DNA of 64,000 nucleotides, taken from assembly GCA_038501625.1 (NCBI GenBank), contig JAZAYU010000061.1, positions 1,538,303 to 1,602,302 of the forward strand, given 5' to 3'. The notes beneath the pieces are model-generated. The model saw only the letters and a list, made by a program, of their open reading frames with translations, ran no database searches and had not been told where the DNA came from. The stretch comes from Corbicula japonica (taxonomy: Eukaryota; Mollusca; Bivalvia; Venerida; Cyrenidae). A program made the position numbers and the translations under genes. This document shows positions 54,601-63,479 of this stretch, piece by piece (the stretch's first letter is position 1; every line of letters starts with the position of its first letter).

Positions 54601-56323
54601 TACAATAATCAACCATGTCTACATGGGTGAAAGTTTTCATGCTTTTTCCTGAAATTCAGGTTTCTGTGTGTTTTAAAATGTTTGATTTATTTATTCTCCC
54701 TGCATAAATTGACATTTTCTGGATTTCAGGATTTTCAGAATTTCTAACTTTCACCCATGCATCTGTTGCACAAGCTCCAATTTTATTCCTTTTTAACTAG
54801 CAAAGTGTTATAATAATTTTTATTAAATAACTATACATTGTTAGCCCTATAAAAAAGCATCTGCCACGTTCAATAACACGACGGCCTGCTTTATAACAGG
54901 GCCATTATCATTAACACTTTCTCGGCCCCGGGCCGAGGAGTGTTATAGATATAAAGCCCGCATCTGAAGCAGTTTGATTGGCTAATAAGACAGGGCCAAA
55001 AAGGTGATAAAGATTTTAGCAAGAAACTCCAGGAAATGGCAGCCATTTTGTTTTAACTTGCTAATAATTCTGGTGGTGCTTTTAACATTAAGATTATGTC
55101 GGGTAAGAGAAAGTTTTCTGATATTGAGAGCTCACAGGAATCACTGTAGACAGTCTGACATTTTGTTGTACAAAAATAATGACCAATATTAGTTACAAAA
55201 TGTAGCATTTCCAAACAAACTGATGTTATCCATGGTTCCGTCGTATTTCTTGATTAAATAAGATTAAATTGTACATACCAGTGAAATATACCGATTTAAA
55301 ATCACTTTTACACTTATTTTCCATTCATTTTCCCCATAATTCGCATAAAGCTTGATGTTTTACGAAGCTTCCAGCAGAGGTATAAGAATGAAACACTCTC
55401 ATATCATAGCATTTACAGACTCATACCATGAGAATCACTTCTAGCATTCAATGTTCAGCAAATACCCCACCTTTCCGTTGAATTAAAACTTAAAACAAAA
55501 TAAACAAATGGTACTGTTTTAAAGTTTAAAAATTACAAATTACAATTAATTACAAATTGAAGCGAGAGTAATGTTATAACTTGTAAGTACTTGTGGTTAT
55601 TTAATAAAATTGTCAATAAATAAGTAATTTGATATTGGCCCTGTTATTTGTCCTCGGGTCAGTCGTATTAGCCCTCGGCCTTCGGCCTCGGGCCAATACG
55701 ACTGCCCTCGGACAAATAACAGGGCCAATATCAAATCACTTATTTATTAACTTATAGAGTATATTTATTAGGTCCAGATTTATTAATTCATTAATATTTG
55801 GATAATAATTTTGGTAGATTTCATTTAGATCAATCCACAAATATAAAACATTATATTAAATTTAACTTAAATGTATATTAAGAAAATTAAAAGCATGAAG
55901 TTTAAAACAAACAAATCCTGTTTAAACGGAAACCATGAAATTTTATGCGCTTAAAATATAAATGTGTCTTCTGTATTAAATCACGCTATTTCCCCCAAAA
56001 TTATAGGGCATGGGCCCCTTCCCCTGGCAGTGAAAAAAAGCTCTGTAGATAACTGTAAGTTCTTTCCAAATATAGTAACAACTATAAATTTTTAACAAAG
56101 GCACCTTTTCCAATGGCATACCCCATTTATTGATTGTTTCAGGTTGTCACGGATCCCTGCTATAGAGATCAGTGCAATGAATGTGAACCAGTCTGTAGAA
56201 TGTCCACTAACCAGTCAAAATACAGCAGTACTTGCTTGGAGCTTATCTTCTCAGAACGGCAATGGTAGTGGAGTGTTCACAGCAACATGGAAGAGGCTTT
56301 TAGTTAATAGAGGCGCAATAGAG
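42564..56323 (+). CDS. DNAJC11: DNAJC11, J-domain protein, partial gene (6 exons)
   Basis: Six exons at 42564-42641, 50131-50260, 51272-51345, 52005-52106, 54498-54592 and 56143-56323 join in phase to 660 nt (220 codons). They run from the initiator MAAPLEDDND through DDYYSLLNIAKE, the J-domain HPD in IYHPDKH, LYGEKGLETYG, RTKTPAEIIAEYKRFQEEQ, RRLQQCTNPK, VNATDLFESY and SLSSQNGNGSG. All align in order with vertebrate DNAJC11. The family is a mitochondrial J protein associated with MICOS and the SAM complex at inner/outer membrane contacts. The remainder of the ~560-residue family length, including the C-terminal DUF3395 region, is missing. Its exons presumably lie beyond 64000. Intron 1 (7.5 kb) holds a LINE fragment and a 3-kb minisatellite. 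Confidence 0.95.
42642..45985 (+). other. First part of DNAJC11 intron 1, no gene recognised
   Basis: AT-rich intronic DNA. The only distinct item is a 12-bp-arm hairpin at 44335-44366 (GGCGTTGAATAC / GTATTCAACGCC around an 8-nt loop). AGCGAGGGGGCATC near 43180 and ATGCCCCCTCACTT near 44752 form a loose inverted pair that might mark an old element. Confidence 0.4.
45986..46988 (+). pseudogene. LINE reverse-transcriptase fragment (non-LTR, CR1/jockey-like), decayed
   Basis: Successive plus-strand frames encode WIDSFLANRQKQV, then VPQGTMLGPLLFLIYIDDMP, RFFADNCLIYRTI, VFNPDKCEMIRIT, KAKYLGITLGNTLSWNCHI and, after frame changes near 46497 and 46745, WDPHTSGNIAKLESVQ and WNSLSEMTICAPSLKVFKTR with a stop at 46986. 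This is the palm/thumb and C-terminal part of a non-LTR retrotransposon reverse transcriptase. The active-site FADD is altered to FADN, there are frameshifts and stops, and the 5' two-thirds are missing. It is dead. It lies in DNAJC11 intron 1 and ends just before the minisatellite. Confidence 0.9.
47061..50092. repeat. 3-kb minisatellite, 24-bp unit, in DNAJC11 intron 1
   Basis: About 125 units of TTGTTGACTGTGGGTGCCATG plus CTC or TTC. Occasional units lack 3-8 bp (GACTGGGTGCC, GACTGTAGTCC). Since 24 is divisible by three and the unit lacks stops in most frames, long frames exist on both strands: LLTVGAMF and LVDCGCHV repeats on plus; VNKNMAPT, QQEHGTHS and STRTWHPQ on minus. None has a start context, splice logic or non-repeat domain. 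A block at about 48130-48600 recurs at about 48862-49332 with a 732-bp shift. The array begins ~70 bp after the LINE stop codon and ends ~40 bp before DNAJC11 exon 2. Confidence 0.97.
50131..50260 (+). CDS. DNAJC11: DNAJC11 exon 2 (J domain with HPD)
   Basis: 130 nt, acceptor GTTTTTCAG, donor GAAG|GTACGG, ending one base into a codon. It encodes EINQAYKQLSKIYHPDKH and the helix-III part LFTKLKKAHE. HPD is the invariant J-domain tripeptide that stimulates Hsp70 ATPase. The acceptor lies only ~40 bp from the end of the 24-bp minisatellite. Confidence 0.96.
50306..50672. repeat. F1 foldback element split by an F2 palindrome
   Basis: F1 parts GCATGTGCACCAGTGTAGAT ... GCTGATCCTGATTA and CTGATGGCACAAATGTGCC ... 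GGAGTAAAGGATTAA flank the F2 copy at 50443-50595. The F1 left terminus is degraded. It lies in DNAJC11 intron 2. Confidence 0.8.
50443..50595. repeat. F2 palindrome, nested in F1
   Basis: Arms TAGGGCTGAAGGTTATAAAG and CTCAGTTTTATAACCTTGGC around GGCAACCAGTCGCC. CCTGATTA before and CCTGATGG near its right end may be remnants of an 8-bp target duplication, though the exact ends are uncertain. Confidence 0.8.
50931..51002. repeat. F1 foldback element, only the ends left
   Basis: ACCCTTTACCCCATCTATAC joined to AAAGTGTATCTGTGGAGTAA and AGGGTTAA, about 72 bp. The whole interior is deleted. It is adjacent to the TA-CCGT MITE at 51005. Confidence 0.7.
51005..51191. mobile_element. MITE with TACCGTCATTG ends, copy 2
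   Basis: TACCGTCATTGTTCGAATAT and TATATGCAGACAATGACGGTA bracket 187 bp, inverse to the copy at 7651, with shared CCAAACCTGTGTATTAGCCG and AGCCGCACC. It lies in DNAJC11 intron 2. Confidence 0.82.
51272..51345 (+). CDS. DNAJC11: DNAJC11 exon 3 (end of J domain)
   Basis: 74 nt, acceptor AATTACAG, donor GAG|GTATGT. It starts two bases into a split Val codon and ends in phase 0. It encodes LTDEHKRVIYDLYGEK and GLETYGME, the end of the J domain and the GLE segment typical of DNAJC11. Confidence 0.95.
52005..52106 (+). CDS. DNAJC11: DNAJC11 exon 4
   Basis: 102 nt, 34 codons, phase 0 on both sides, acceptor TTTACAG, donor AAG|GTATTT. It encodes RTKTPAEIIAEYKRF, then an acidic-basic helix (QEEQEERRLQQ) and NPK, corresponding to RRTPAEI...RRLQQRTNPK in vertebrates. 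Confidence 0.95.
52123..52343. repeat. F1 foldback element, diverged
   Basis: TTGTAACTCTTTACTCCATA to CCATGGAGCAAAGGGTTA, starting about 16 bp after DNAJC11 exon 4. Confidence 0.75.
52357..53500. repeat. 87-bp tandem array between ~290-bp direct duplicates
   Basis: Five units of 87 bp (TTTTCCCTAGGGAAAAGACA, TGGTAATATAGTGATGTCAC, AATTTACTGGGGAAGGAAAA) at 52807-53217. They lie between two related ~290-bp blocks, 52500-52795 and 53216-53495. Each block holds TGACG..., AACGTCAATATTT, GCAAGAAAAAGTATCT and an inner stem (AATCTGTCACCTCAGGTGAA with TTAACCCTCGGTGACAGATT). The unit contains the palindrome TTTTCCCTAGGGAAAA. It is in DNAJC11 intron 4. The 157-codon frame across it is a repeat by-product. 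Confidence 0.85.
52489..52496. promoter_or_regulatory. CRE-type motif TGACGTCA
   Basis: A perfect palindromic TGACGTCA inside TCACGTGAGTGACGTCACGTC, next to an E-box CACGTG. It lies in a repeat-rich intron, so function is doubtful. Confidence 0.3.
53781..54018. repeat. F1 foldback element
   Basis: ATAACCCTTACCTCCACTTT to ATGGAGGAAAGGGTTAA, reverse-oriented, with intact GCTGATCTGGATCTACACTG. Confidence 0.8.
54073..54282. mobile_element. MITE with TACCGTATAATGGG ends
   Basis: TACCGTATAATGGGTATTTT and AATAACCCATTATACGGTA are terminal inverted repeats. The interior is full of TTCGCGA/TCGCGAAA and CGCTAAAAT words. TA lies at both edges. 210 bp. Confidence 0.8.
54498..54592 (+). CDS. DNAJC11: DNAJC11 exon 5
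   Basis: 95 nt, acceptor ATTGTAG, donor GGAAT|GTAAGG, ending two bases into a codon. It encodes AVIAVNATDLFESY followed by an acidic stretch (DDVDDDEEPE). The VxATDLFxxY motif matches the family. The acidic tail is more charged than in human. Confidence 0.9.
54842..54990. repeat. GC-rich inverted motif block
   Basis: TTTATAACAGGGCCATTATC and CTCGGCCCCGGGCCGAG form a local hairpin. The vocabulary (AACAGGGCCA, CTCGGCC) is shared with the long palindrome at 55614, so the two may be ends or relatives of one element. Confidence 0.5.
55614..55750. repeat. Long palindrome, ~68-bp arms
   Basis: The left arm ATAAATAAGTAATTTGATAT, TGGCCCTGTTATTTGTCC, CAGTCGTATTAGCCCTCGG is mirrored by the right arm CCTCGGGCCAATACGACTG, GGACAAATAACAGGGCCA, ATATCAAATCACTTATTTAT with very few mismatches and a tiny loop (CCTTCGG). 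It is in DNAJC11 intron 5. Confidence 0.9.
55980..56046. repeat. Fragment of the CAGGGCTTT MITE family
   Basis: CACGCTATTTCCCCCAAAAT, GGGCATGGGCCCCTTCCCC and GCAGTGAAAAAAAGCTCTG match, inverted, the left half of the MITE at 24346. Confidence 0.6.
56143..56323 (+). CDS. DNAJC11: DNAJC11 exon 6
   Basis: 181 nt, acceptor TGTTTCAG, donor GAG|GTAACA, completing the split Met codon and ending in phase 0. It encodes IPAIEISAMNVNQSVECPLT, then LSSQNGNGSG, as in vertebrate DNAJC11 ([30 protein letters not shown]). It is the last DNAJC11 exon I can identify before 64000. Confidence 0.94.
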
Positions 56324-57337
56324 GTAACAGTCAGTGTCAGAGTAATCTATACATGTGATCCTGTGAATTTATTTATTCTTTCACAATTTTCACACGACAT
56401 AGTTTTCAAACTTAAGATGCCACTTTCTCATCTAAGATGGATTTCTTTCGCGTATAAAAATTTAATGGTTTTTAATGGCAGAGAGCTAGAAAAATGAGCA
56501 TCGCCATATTAAGCTTAGACTTTGTACTTCTTTAGATAATGATACAATAACGCAGCATTGATTGTGAATTGTTGTGGATTTCTTGGGCAGATCACCGATT
56601 AATTCAAAACCACCTCAAATTTTATAACTGAAATTTTAAGTATTTTACAAAAATAAAAAATGTGCATTTAAGGGCCCACTAAAATGTTTGTTAACAGAAA
56701 TGAATTTTTTTTACTGCAAATATAAGTGCATCCATAGTATCCAAAATACAACTGGTGGGGGGACTATCATACTATGTGACTGCTTTGACTTGGTATTTAA
56801 AATGTTTCCAGTCATAATTTTTAGATCTAGCTATTTTCCTTTACCGTTGAATTTTTTTTAATGTATGTACAATAAAGATTAATTAATTAATTAAATTTAT
56901 TTGTAAAAAGTTTTATTTAACTGCTTTTGGCATTTTTATCAATGAAAATGCAGTGACAACTGTAGACTGCCTTTAAGGAATTTGCAAAAGCACTCTGATC
57001 TCATTTGATCATTTTACAAAATCCAAAACATTTATTATCAGATTAACAATACACTTCAACAATTAAAACACTGTATAAAGAGAGCCCAATAGGGTTGAAT
57101 AAACTGAGGTGTTTGCATCTTGTTTGGGTTTCAAATTACAAACATGGGACTTACAAAACTCAAGATAGGTTGTCTTTGAAATTATATGTATTTCAGCATC
57201 CAAATGAAAACACTTTTTTTTCCACACCAATGTATTTGACTCCATAGAGGCAGGGCAGTATGTTTAATATAAAAAAATAATTATGTTCCATTTGGTATTT
57301 TATTAGCAACAGAATGCAATTGAAATAATTGAATCTT

Positions 57338-57508
57338 CCAATCTGATCAGGATGTACACATTTTGCTTTGAGATCCATTAGGTTATTTCTAACCAAGATG
57401 CATCCAGTGCACATCCAGATCAAATGGCATGGATGTGGCGACTGATCTGTATCTAAACTGGTTGCACAGGCATTTAAATGCATATATATATATGAAGTAA
57501 AGTGTTAA
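57338..57508. repeat. F1 foldback element, truncated
   Basis: CCAATCTGATCAGGATGTAC to TATATGAAGTAAAGTGTTAA. The left third is missing. Confidence 0.7.
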
Positions 57509-59165
57509 CTGATGTAGAATAGGGACAGATAAATTCCAGAATTTATATCTTATATATCATTCATTATGCCTTACTTGAAAGATAAAGCAAACTGGATTGC
57601 TATAGGTACCTTCTGTTTCTGTTTAAGGCAGTTCCTACATTTTCTTTAAAATTTTCCCAATAATAGATTTCATTCAAACTTTTTGTATGTCAAGAACATG
57701 ATATTATGCAATGAAAACCCAAATAAAAATGGGACCTTACCCGGGTAACTTGTTTTTTATTAGATATCAAAGATGTCACATTTTGAACAATTTTTACGAT
57801 TTTCATAGACTTCTTTGTCGGCATGAAATCATAGAATGCATCACAAGAATATCATAAATAATTCTTTTTTTCAGTTAAAGACATTCTATATTACAAATAA
57901 ATTGCTAAATATTGCAATATAAATAAATTAATACTATGAAACACATAAAAAAAAATCAAGTATTACCTAATTTACGACAAAGGGTTTTTCGCAAAACTTT
58001 TCATTCTAAGGGATGTTTTTAAGTTTACTAGAATTTTACATAATAGAATTTCACCAAATACTACCAATATATTCACCAATGTAACAAACATAAAATAAAA
58101 AAGAAAAATGTAGGTTACCGTGTTAATTTTTTCTAAATGGCAATTTCAAAAGGGGGGTAATTATGTACAATGTATACACACAAATACTTAAAGGTTTATA
58201 GTGTACATCATTAATGATTAAATGTTTGGCATTCAAAGTATTATGACGACAATTTATGACATAAATTTAATGAAAATAATAGATAAAAAAGCAAAGTACT
58301 AATGTTCAATATCAATTTTTTTTATCTGACACTGAAATGAGAGAATATGCTTACAGTTAGTACGAAATACAGAATTCGGTCAAAATTCCTGTATATATAA
58401 GCATTATATATTGAATATTAACTTGCACACCTATTATTTTGTTTGAACATGATATAGCACTTAGCATTTTAAGTTCTATGCAACTTCTGCAGATCAAGAC
58501 TTTATCTGTAAGCTTGAGAGGCAGTAAGCACATTGATCAAGGGTTTCATACAGTGTATGACAGGGCAGGTTTGTGTTAACAATTAGTACACATTTTTAAT
58601 TGATTTGACAAGTGACCAAGTTCAATGATTCGTTGGTCTTTCAAAACATCTTCAGGGACATAATTAACATCAGACCCAACATCGGGGACAGCGCTATCTG
58701 TCACATTTTCTCCAACTTTCGGTTTATAACCCTGAAACTTGTATCATTTTATATCATCATAAACATTCGACTGCCAGTTTTTCAAATGCACAGAAGACAG
58801 AAGTCCTTTTACACAAGCCTTTTTCGATATAAACCTACCCTTTTTGGCCCGCATTATTAATTTATTATTGCAAAAAGAGCAAAATATCTTCAACGAATGT
58901 TTCACTTTATCAGCGCGTAAAAAGATTTTCGTTGTGAGAATTATGCAATTAGTATAAAACCCAGATTGGACCGTGAACTGTGTTTTAATCATTGCATTTA
59001 GGCGGTGGTGCAGTAGTTTAATACTCATTTTAAAAAACTGTAGCGACCACCTTTAATAATACTAGGATTTCTTATTTTGATAAGTGTGAACTTTTCCTGA
59101 ATAATGAAGTTGTGTTTATATGCCTATATAAAAACAGACATCACTTCTTATAAAATGTAATTATC
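57509..59165. other. AT-rich stretch, no feature recognised
   Basis: No exon, no tandem repeat and no recognised family. Frames at 58612-59028 show no domain. Confidence 0.4.
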
Positions 59166-59357
59166 ATTTTACTCTATGGATACAGCTTTTGTCCCTTGTA
59201 CAACCAGTGTAGACCTATAATGTGCAGTGTAATATGGATCTGTACTTATTGCTTTAGATTCATAACGTTATTTCTGACAAACAAGTGAACAGTGCACATA
59301 TAGATTCTGATCAGACTGTGCATTGTACAAAACCCATATCCATGAAATAGAGTTATT
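59166..59357. repeat. F1 foldback element, decayed
   Basis: TTTTACTCTATGGATACAGC, CAACCAGTGTAGACC and CATATCCATGAAATAGAGTT are recognisable. Much of the interior has diverged. Confidence 0.6.
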
Positions 59358-59517
59358 AAAAATTTAATAGATGCTGCTTAAATGTTGAAAATCACATGCA
59401 ATAGTTAATATGGTATCAAGTGAGCAAGCATGTAAAGAGTTCCACCTGGCAGTTACAGATAATGAACTCAAAATATTTCCTTTTCATTAAAATTCTAATA
59501 ATAAGTTTTCATGAATG

Positions 59518-59523
59518 TTTATT
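59518..59523 (-). terminator. Poly(A) signal AATAAA of the Mab-21-like gene
   Basis: AATAAA on the minus strand about 100 bp after the stop codon of the 59625-61733 frame, a normal position for a short 3' UTR. Confidence 0.6.
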
Positions 59524-59624
59524 TACAAGCCCCTTTAAATTGTCCTTGAACAGCAGCCAGCAGACAAGATGAACAATGCCCATCAAACTCTGGAATAAGA
59601 ATTTTGATGTTCCATTGAGATGTT

Positions 59625-61733
59625 TTAACCAGGAGCCATCATACCAGCCAATAGTCTGCATAAATGCCATTTTGCTGCATTGTTTGTAGGTCGCACATTC
59701 AGTGACATTATGTAGCAGTAGAAAGCTACTTCCTTTCTGCCTTCCTGTTCCACACACTGTCCCAGAAGGTTCAGGGCTGTCTCTCTGTGACCAAGGTTTG
59801 GTGCATTGTCAATTGTCCAGACCAGGTTTTGAAAAGCTCTTTGTTGATCTGCTGGTCTGTGCAGCTGTCCGTACACCTTGAACTGCAGGAAGAACAGATA
59901 AGGGAGAGGATCCACCACTGCCCAATCCATCCAGTAGTCAACTTCATCTCTGTATGGCCGGTCCTCTTCTGTAGTTCGGAACATTTCATACTTCAGTTCA
60001 CAAGGGATACAGTTAACCTCACATGGTAAATATTTGACACAGAAAGCCACGTTGTTTCTGATCACATGTTCATTGTTCTCATAGCAGAGTTTATCAAAGT
60101 CTTCTTGATATGAGCGATCCTGTTTATAGCATACACATATAGTTTGCAAAGTTGTTTGGTTCATTTGTCTTCTTAAAGTCAGCAAAAGGATTTCACATGT
60201 TTCAAGCTCCCCAGCACAGTAGAGTGCTGATGCCAGCTTCAGCTTGCCAGTGCAGACATCTGAGTTCAAGCCTAAGGAGAACCAGTCCAGTGCTTCAGGG
60301 GATAGAACACCTGACTGCTGTATATCTACAGATGCTACTGTAGACCCTATGATTGTACAGAGGAATGGTGTGATCAGGATACTTGCCAATCGTTCAAGTG
60401 GACTACCGGAATATTTCTGAAACAGTTTTGAGACATTTTGTGTGAGACTTTGGTAAGCAGTACTAGAATTATGAGACAGTTCTTTCATATAAGATTCGAT
60501 GGTAGTTTCCTGGAAACTTAATACAGAACTAATGTTCCTACAAGTTACACTTACACCAATGGCATATGCAGAGAGTAAGTGAGCACCTGAAATAATAACA
60601 CTGGACTTTACACAGAGGCGATCACCCAGATCATCTATGTCTATACCAAACAGTGATTGTTCTATGTTCTCAGTCAGTGTACACATAACCTCTATAAGCT
60701 GATGTTTGACTTCTCCAGACAGTTTACCAGCAAGAAGATTGTTTCTTGGTATCAGAAAATGAGGACAGTTCTCTGTTAATATACAGTTGAGTAAAACTTG
60801 CAAACACTGTTTAAGCCGTGTTAGTAAAGTACATTCATTCCACATATTGATAGCTCCTGAATATGCTATACATCGGAATAAAATATTCTTGCACATAAAA
60901 CTGGAGACAGCATCTCCACACTTGGGCTGTACAAATGTTTTGAGGATCATCTTCATCAGAATGTAACACCTCATTTGTGTTATATTGATGTTCAACATGA
61001 GACATCTTTCGGCAAGAGACGTAGATATTCTCCATTCTTGGTCATGGTACACACCTGTCCTGCTGGCAACTGGAACAAGAAAACATCCTTGTTCTGCTGA
61101 ATATCTCTTCATATCTTGTGTAGGCCAGCCACTGGCATTCTGTTGGTGTAACCAGGGAATGGCTTCTTTAGGCCATGTAGAACAGTTGAAAGCTGCTACC
61201 AAGTCAGTATCAATTAATCCTAAGTTAGCTGTTCCAGCAGGACCATGACGTGAAGTCCCATCCGGTATCTGATCTAAGAAGATTGCATGTCTCACCAGTA
61301 ACCTGCCCTTGATGTCTGTGATGAAGTATTGATGTTGGAAGCCCTGTACAGAATCAACAGGAAGAGGGAGATCATGCCTCACTAACTGTAGCAAACAATA
61401 TCCAGGAGATGTTGTCTCATCTTGTACCATTAGAAACTGTGGCTTGCCTTCCACCCATTCTGACCAGTCCTGTATGACTGTAATTGTTTTGTGACAGTGA
61501 AGATTATCTATATCAGAATTCAGACCCAATGTAGTAGACCCTTCTGTCTGGCTGCCAAAATAGAACAAAGATAATTCTTGACCCTTTAACTGAGAATAAA
61601 TGTTGTATAAGGTCTCTATTAACATCCAAGTTCTCCTCCTCTTGATCACTGTTGCTTCATTTACACCAATATCTTCCAGCACATCCGACAGTCTCTCTGA
61701 AAGGTTCAGGTAATGCTCTGGCTGATGGAACAT
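59625..61733 (-). CDS. Mab-21/cGAS-like nucleotidyltransferase-fold protein with TPR-like tail
   Basis: 702 codons in one exon. Near the N terminus FGSQTEGSTTLGLNSDIDNL (residues 59-78) has the nucleotidyltransferase GS turn (60-61) followed by an acidic pair D74/D76, the family's metal-binding pattern. Residues ~190-350 match the Mab-21 C-terminal helical domain (WPKEAIPWL, DQEWRISTSLAERCLML, then HFLIPRNNLLAGKL). The last ~100 residues (ETALNLLGQC, KEVAFYCYIMSL, AKWHLCRLLAG) look like TPR helices. Such cGAS-like receptor (cGLR) relatives are greatly expanded in bivalves and some sense nucleic acid and make cyclic dinucleotides. Catalysis is not shown here, and the third acidic residue was not placed. 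TTTTCAG just above the ATG suggests an upstream 5' UTR exon. It lies opposite to and downstream of DNAJC11 exon 6. Confidence 0.88.
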   Translation of the reverse strand: MFHQPEHYLNLSERLSDVLEDIGVNEATVIKRRRTWMLIETLYNIYSQLKGQELSLFYFGSQTEGSTTLGLNSDIDNLHCHKTITVIQDWSEWVEGKPQFLMVQDETTSPGYCLLQLVRHDLPLPVDSVQGFQHQYFITDIKGRLLVRHAIFLDQIPDGTSRHGPAGTANLGLIDTDLVAAFNCSTWPKEAIPWLHQQNASGWPTQDMKRYSAEQGCFLVPVASRTGVYHDQEWRISTSLAERCLMLNINITQMRCYILMKMILKTFVQPKCGDAVSSFMCKNILFRCIAYSGAINMWNECTLLTRLKQCLQVLLNCILTENCPHFLIPRNNLLAGKLSGEVKHQLIEVMCTLTENIEQSLFGIDIDDLGDRLCVKSSVIISGAHLLSAYAIGVSVTCRNISSVLSFQETTIESYMKELSHNSSTAYQSLTQNVSKLFQKYSGSPLERLASILITPFLCTIIGSTVASVDIQQSGVLSPEALDWFSLGLNSDVCTGKLKLASALYCAGELETCEILLLTLRRQMNQTTLQTICVCYKQDRSYQEDFDKLCYENNEHVIRNNVAFCVKYLPCEVNCIPCELKYEMFRTTEEDRPYRDEVDYWMDWAVVDPLPYLFFLQFKVYGQLHRPADQQRAFQNLVWTIDNAPNLGHRETALNLLGQCVEQEGRKEVAFYCYIMSLNVRPTNNAAKWHLCRLLAGMMAPG

Positions 61734-62271
61734 TCTGCTGAAAAGATGACATTAACTTTAAAATTTTGGGATTGACTCGATGATGTATTCCATATTTTAG
61801 GATCACAATAAAAAAGCAAACAAAATGTTTGGAAATACAAGTTATTATGTAAAATATCTTTTGACATACAGATAATTTAAAAGCTATTTATATTCAGTGG
61901 TCAAACAGAAACAAGAAATTAGAAATGAAAGTTATTTTTAAGGCTTGTCTATGAATGTAAATCAAGTACTCAAAAATAAGAATTTAAAAAATGCACTAAC
62001 TAGTTTGTTTTAAAGGTGTTATTTGTAATGTTCTTTCAGATTTGGATTTTTCATTGTTTTTGATAAATTCAACTTCCTCTTTCTTTTTCATTTAGCAAAG
62101 GGAGTTAATAAATATTCACTCTGATTAATCTCCTCTCCTTCAAGGGAGTTAATGATTATTCAAACTGATTATTCTCCCTTCTTTCACTATCTGCAAGTCA
62201 AAAAAAGTTGTTGTGTTCAAATTTGTATGAGGTCTTTTGGATTGATATTTGTTTAAAACATGGTTTTCCAG

Positions 62272-62396
62272 GATCTGACAATGATAAACTGGTATTCAGT
62301 AACTATGAAGAAATTGTCACTAAATTATTGAGAGAAGCTGATGACAAAATTCTTGATAACAATGTTATTGTCGCTGCATTAATGGTGTCTTTGTAA
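62272..62396 (+). CDS. Possible small terminal exon, unidentified
   Basis: After an acceptor-like GGTTTTCCAG the plus frame reads GSDNDKLVFSNYEEIVTKLL, then a charged helix ending VIVAALMVSL and a TAA stop. Composition is protein-like, but I recognise no family and see no preceding exon. It does not resemble DNAJC11. It could be chance or the end of an unrecognised gene. Confidence 0.2.
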
Positions 62397-62412
62397 ACAG
62401 TTTGACCCTACA

Positions 62413-62546
62413 GTGCCCAAGGTTATAAAACTGAGCATGGAAACCAGTCTCAAATCTCAAGCATCTGATTGGCTGAAATGGCAACTGGTCAGATGCTTGA
62501 GATTTGAGACTGGTTTCCAAACTCAGTTTTATAACCTTCAGACCAG
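62413..62546. repeat. F2 palindrome with shortened centre
   Basis: GCCCAAGGTTATAAAACTGA to CAGTTTTATAACCTTCAGAC. The second GGTCGCCATTTCAGCCAAT segment is missing, so one arm is shortened. Confidence 0.8.
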
Positions 62547-62759
62547 TAAGAAATCTCAGACCACCTCAATAATAAGACAATTAATTCGTTGCAGTATTTC
62601 ACTATTTTCTACCTCAAAATTCAGACCACCCCATTTCTTTCAAGTCCTGTAAGTATTCTTAATACATGTAGTGCCCCTATTAGTGCGCTTTCACTAGGTA
62701 ATAGAATGTCATCAATAATGAAAAAATATTTAAAGCAAACATATACATGTACTAAATTG

Positions 62760-63010
62760 TTTTAATCCTTAACTCCATGTTTTTTAATGTGTTTGTGGCC
62801 AATGTAGATCCAGATCAGCCTATTGTAGATCCAGATTAGCAGGCTTATCCATGCCATCTGATCTTGATCTGCACTGTTCACATCTTGATCAGACACTGTT
62901 CGCATCTTGGGTCAGAAATAACCTTTTGAATATAAAAGTTAACCGTGCAGATCATGATCAGACAAAACAGATGTGCAGGCTGATCTGGATCTACACTGCT
63001 CACCCACATT
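62760..63010. repeat. F1 foldback element with internal duplications
   Basis: TTAATCCTTAACTCCATG to GGATCTACACTGCTCACCC. GTAGATCCAGATCAGCC/GTAGATCCAGATTAGC and CTGTTCACATCTTGATCAG are each present twice in tandem. A further end fragment (CCTTTCCTCCGTAGATACAC) is at 63052-63090. Confidence 0.65.
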
Positions 63011-63479
63011 AAGCCTACTTATTTTTTATGTAGAGAACTGAGCTTCTTGGTCCTTTCCTCCGTAGATACACCTTTATTGCGTGGGTGAACTTAGTGTTTG
63101 TCTAGATAATACCTATCAAGCCAGAACTTGGCTCATGTAATATAAGAATAAAATTGGTCATTTTTGTCAAATGCGAGGTAAACTGTTGTATGATTAAGCT
63201 TGCATTTGATATGATTATCACTTAAGGCGTCACAAACATTGCAATAGCGAAAAGTGGCTAAAATTTCAAAAATGAATTTTGGAGGAAATACGTATTTCCA
63301 CCTAGATTTTAGTAAAGAAATGTATTTAGCTAAGGATGTAGTTAATGTTTGCAAGCTCAATTTAGTATAATTCATGTTCTTATTACAAAGCACATTCTAA
63401 AACCAAAGGAAAAACCGTTTGCATGAGAACTCTCAAATTCATGGACAATATACCAAAGCAACTCATACTTGAAATAAGT

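Noticed and set aside
56324..56497. Continuation of DNAJC11 exon 6 past 56323
   Set aside because: GAG|GTAACA is at the place where vertebrate alignment breaks off, and the following residues do not match DNAJC11. The frame is intron read-through.
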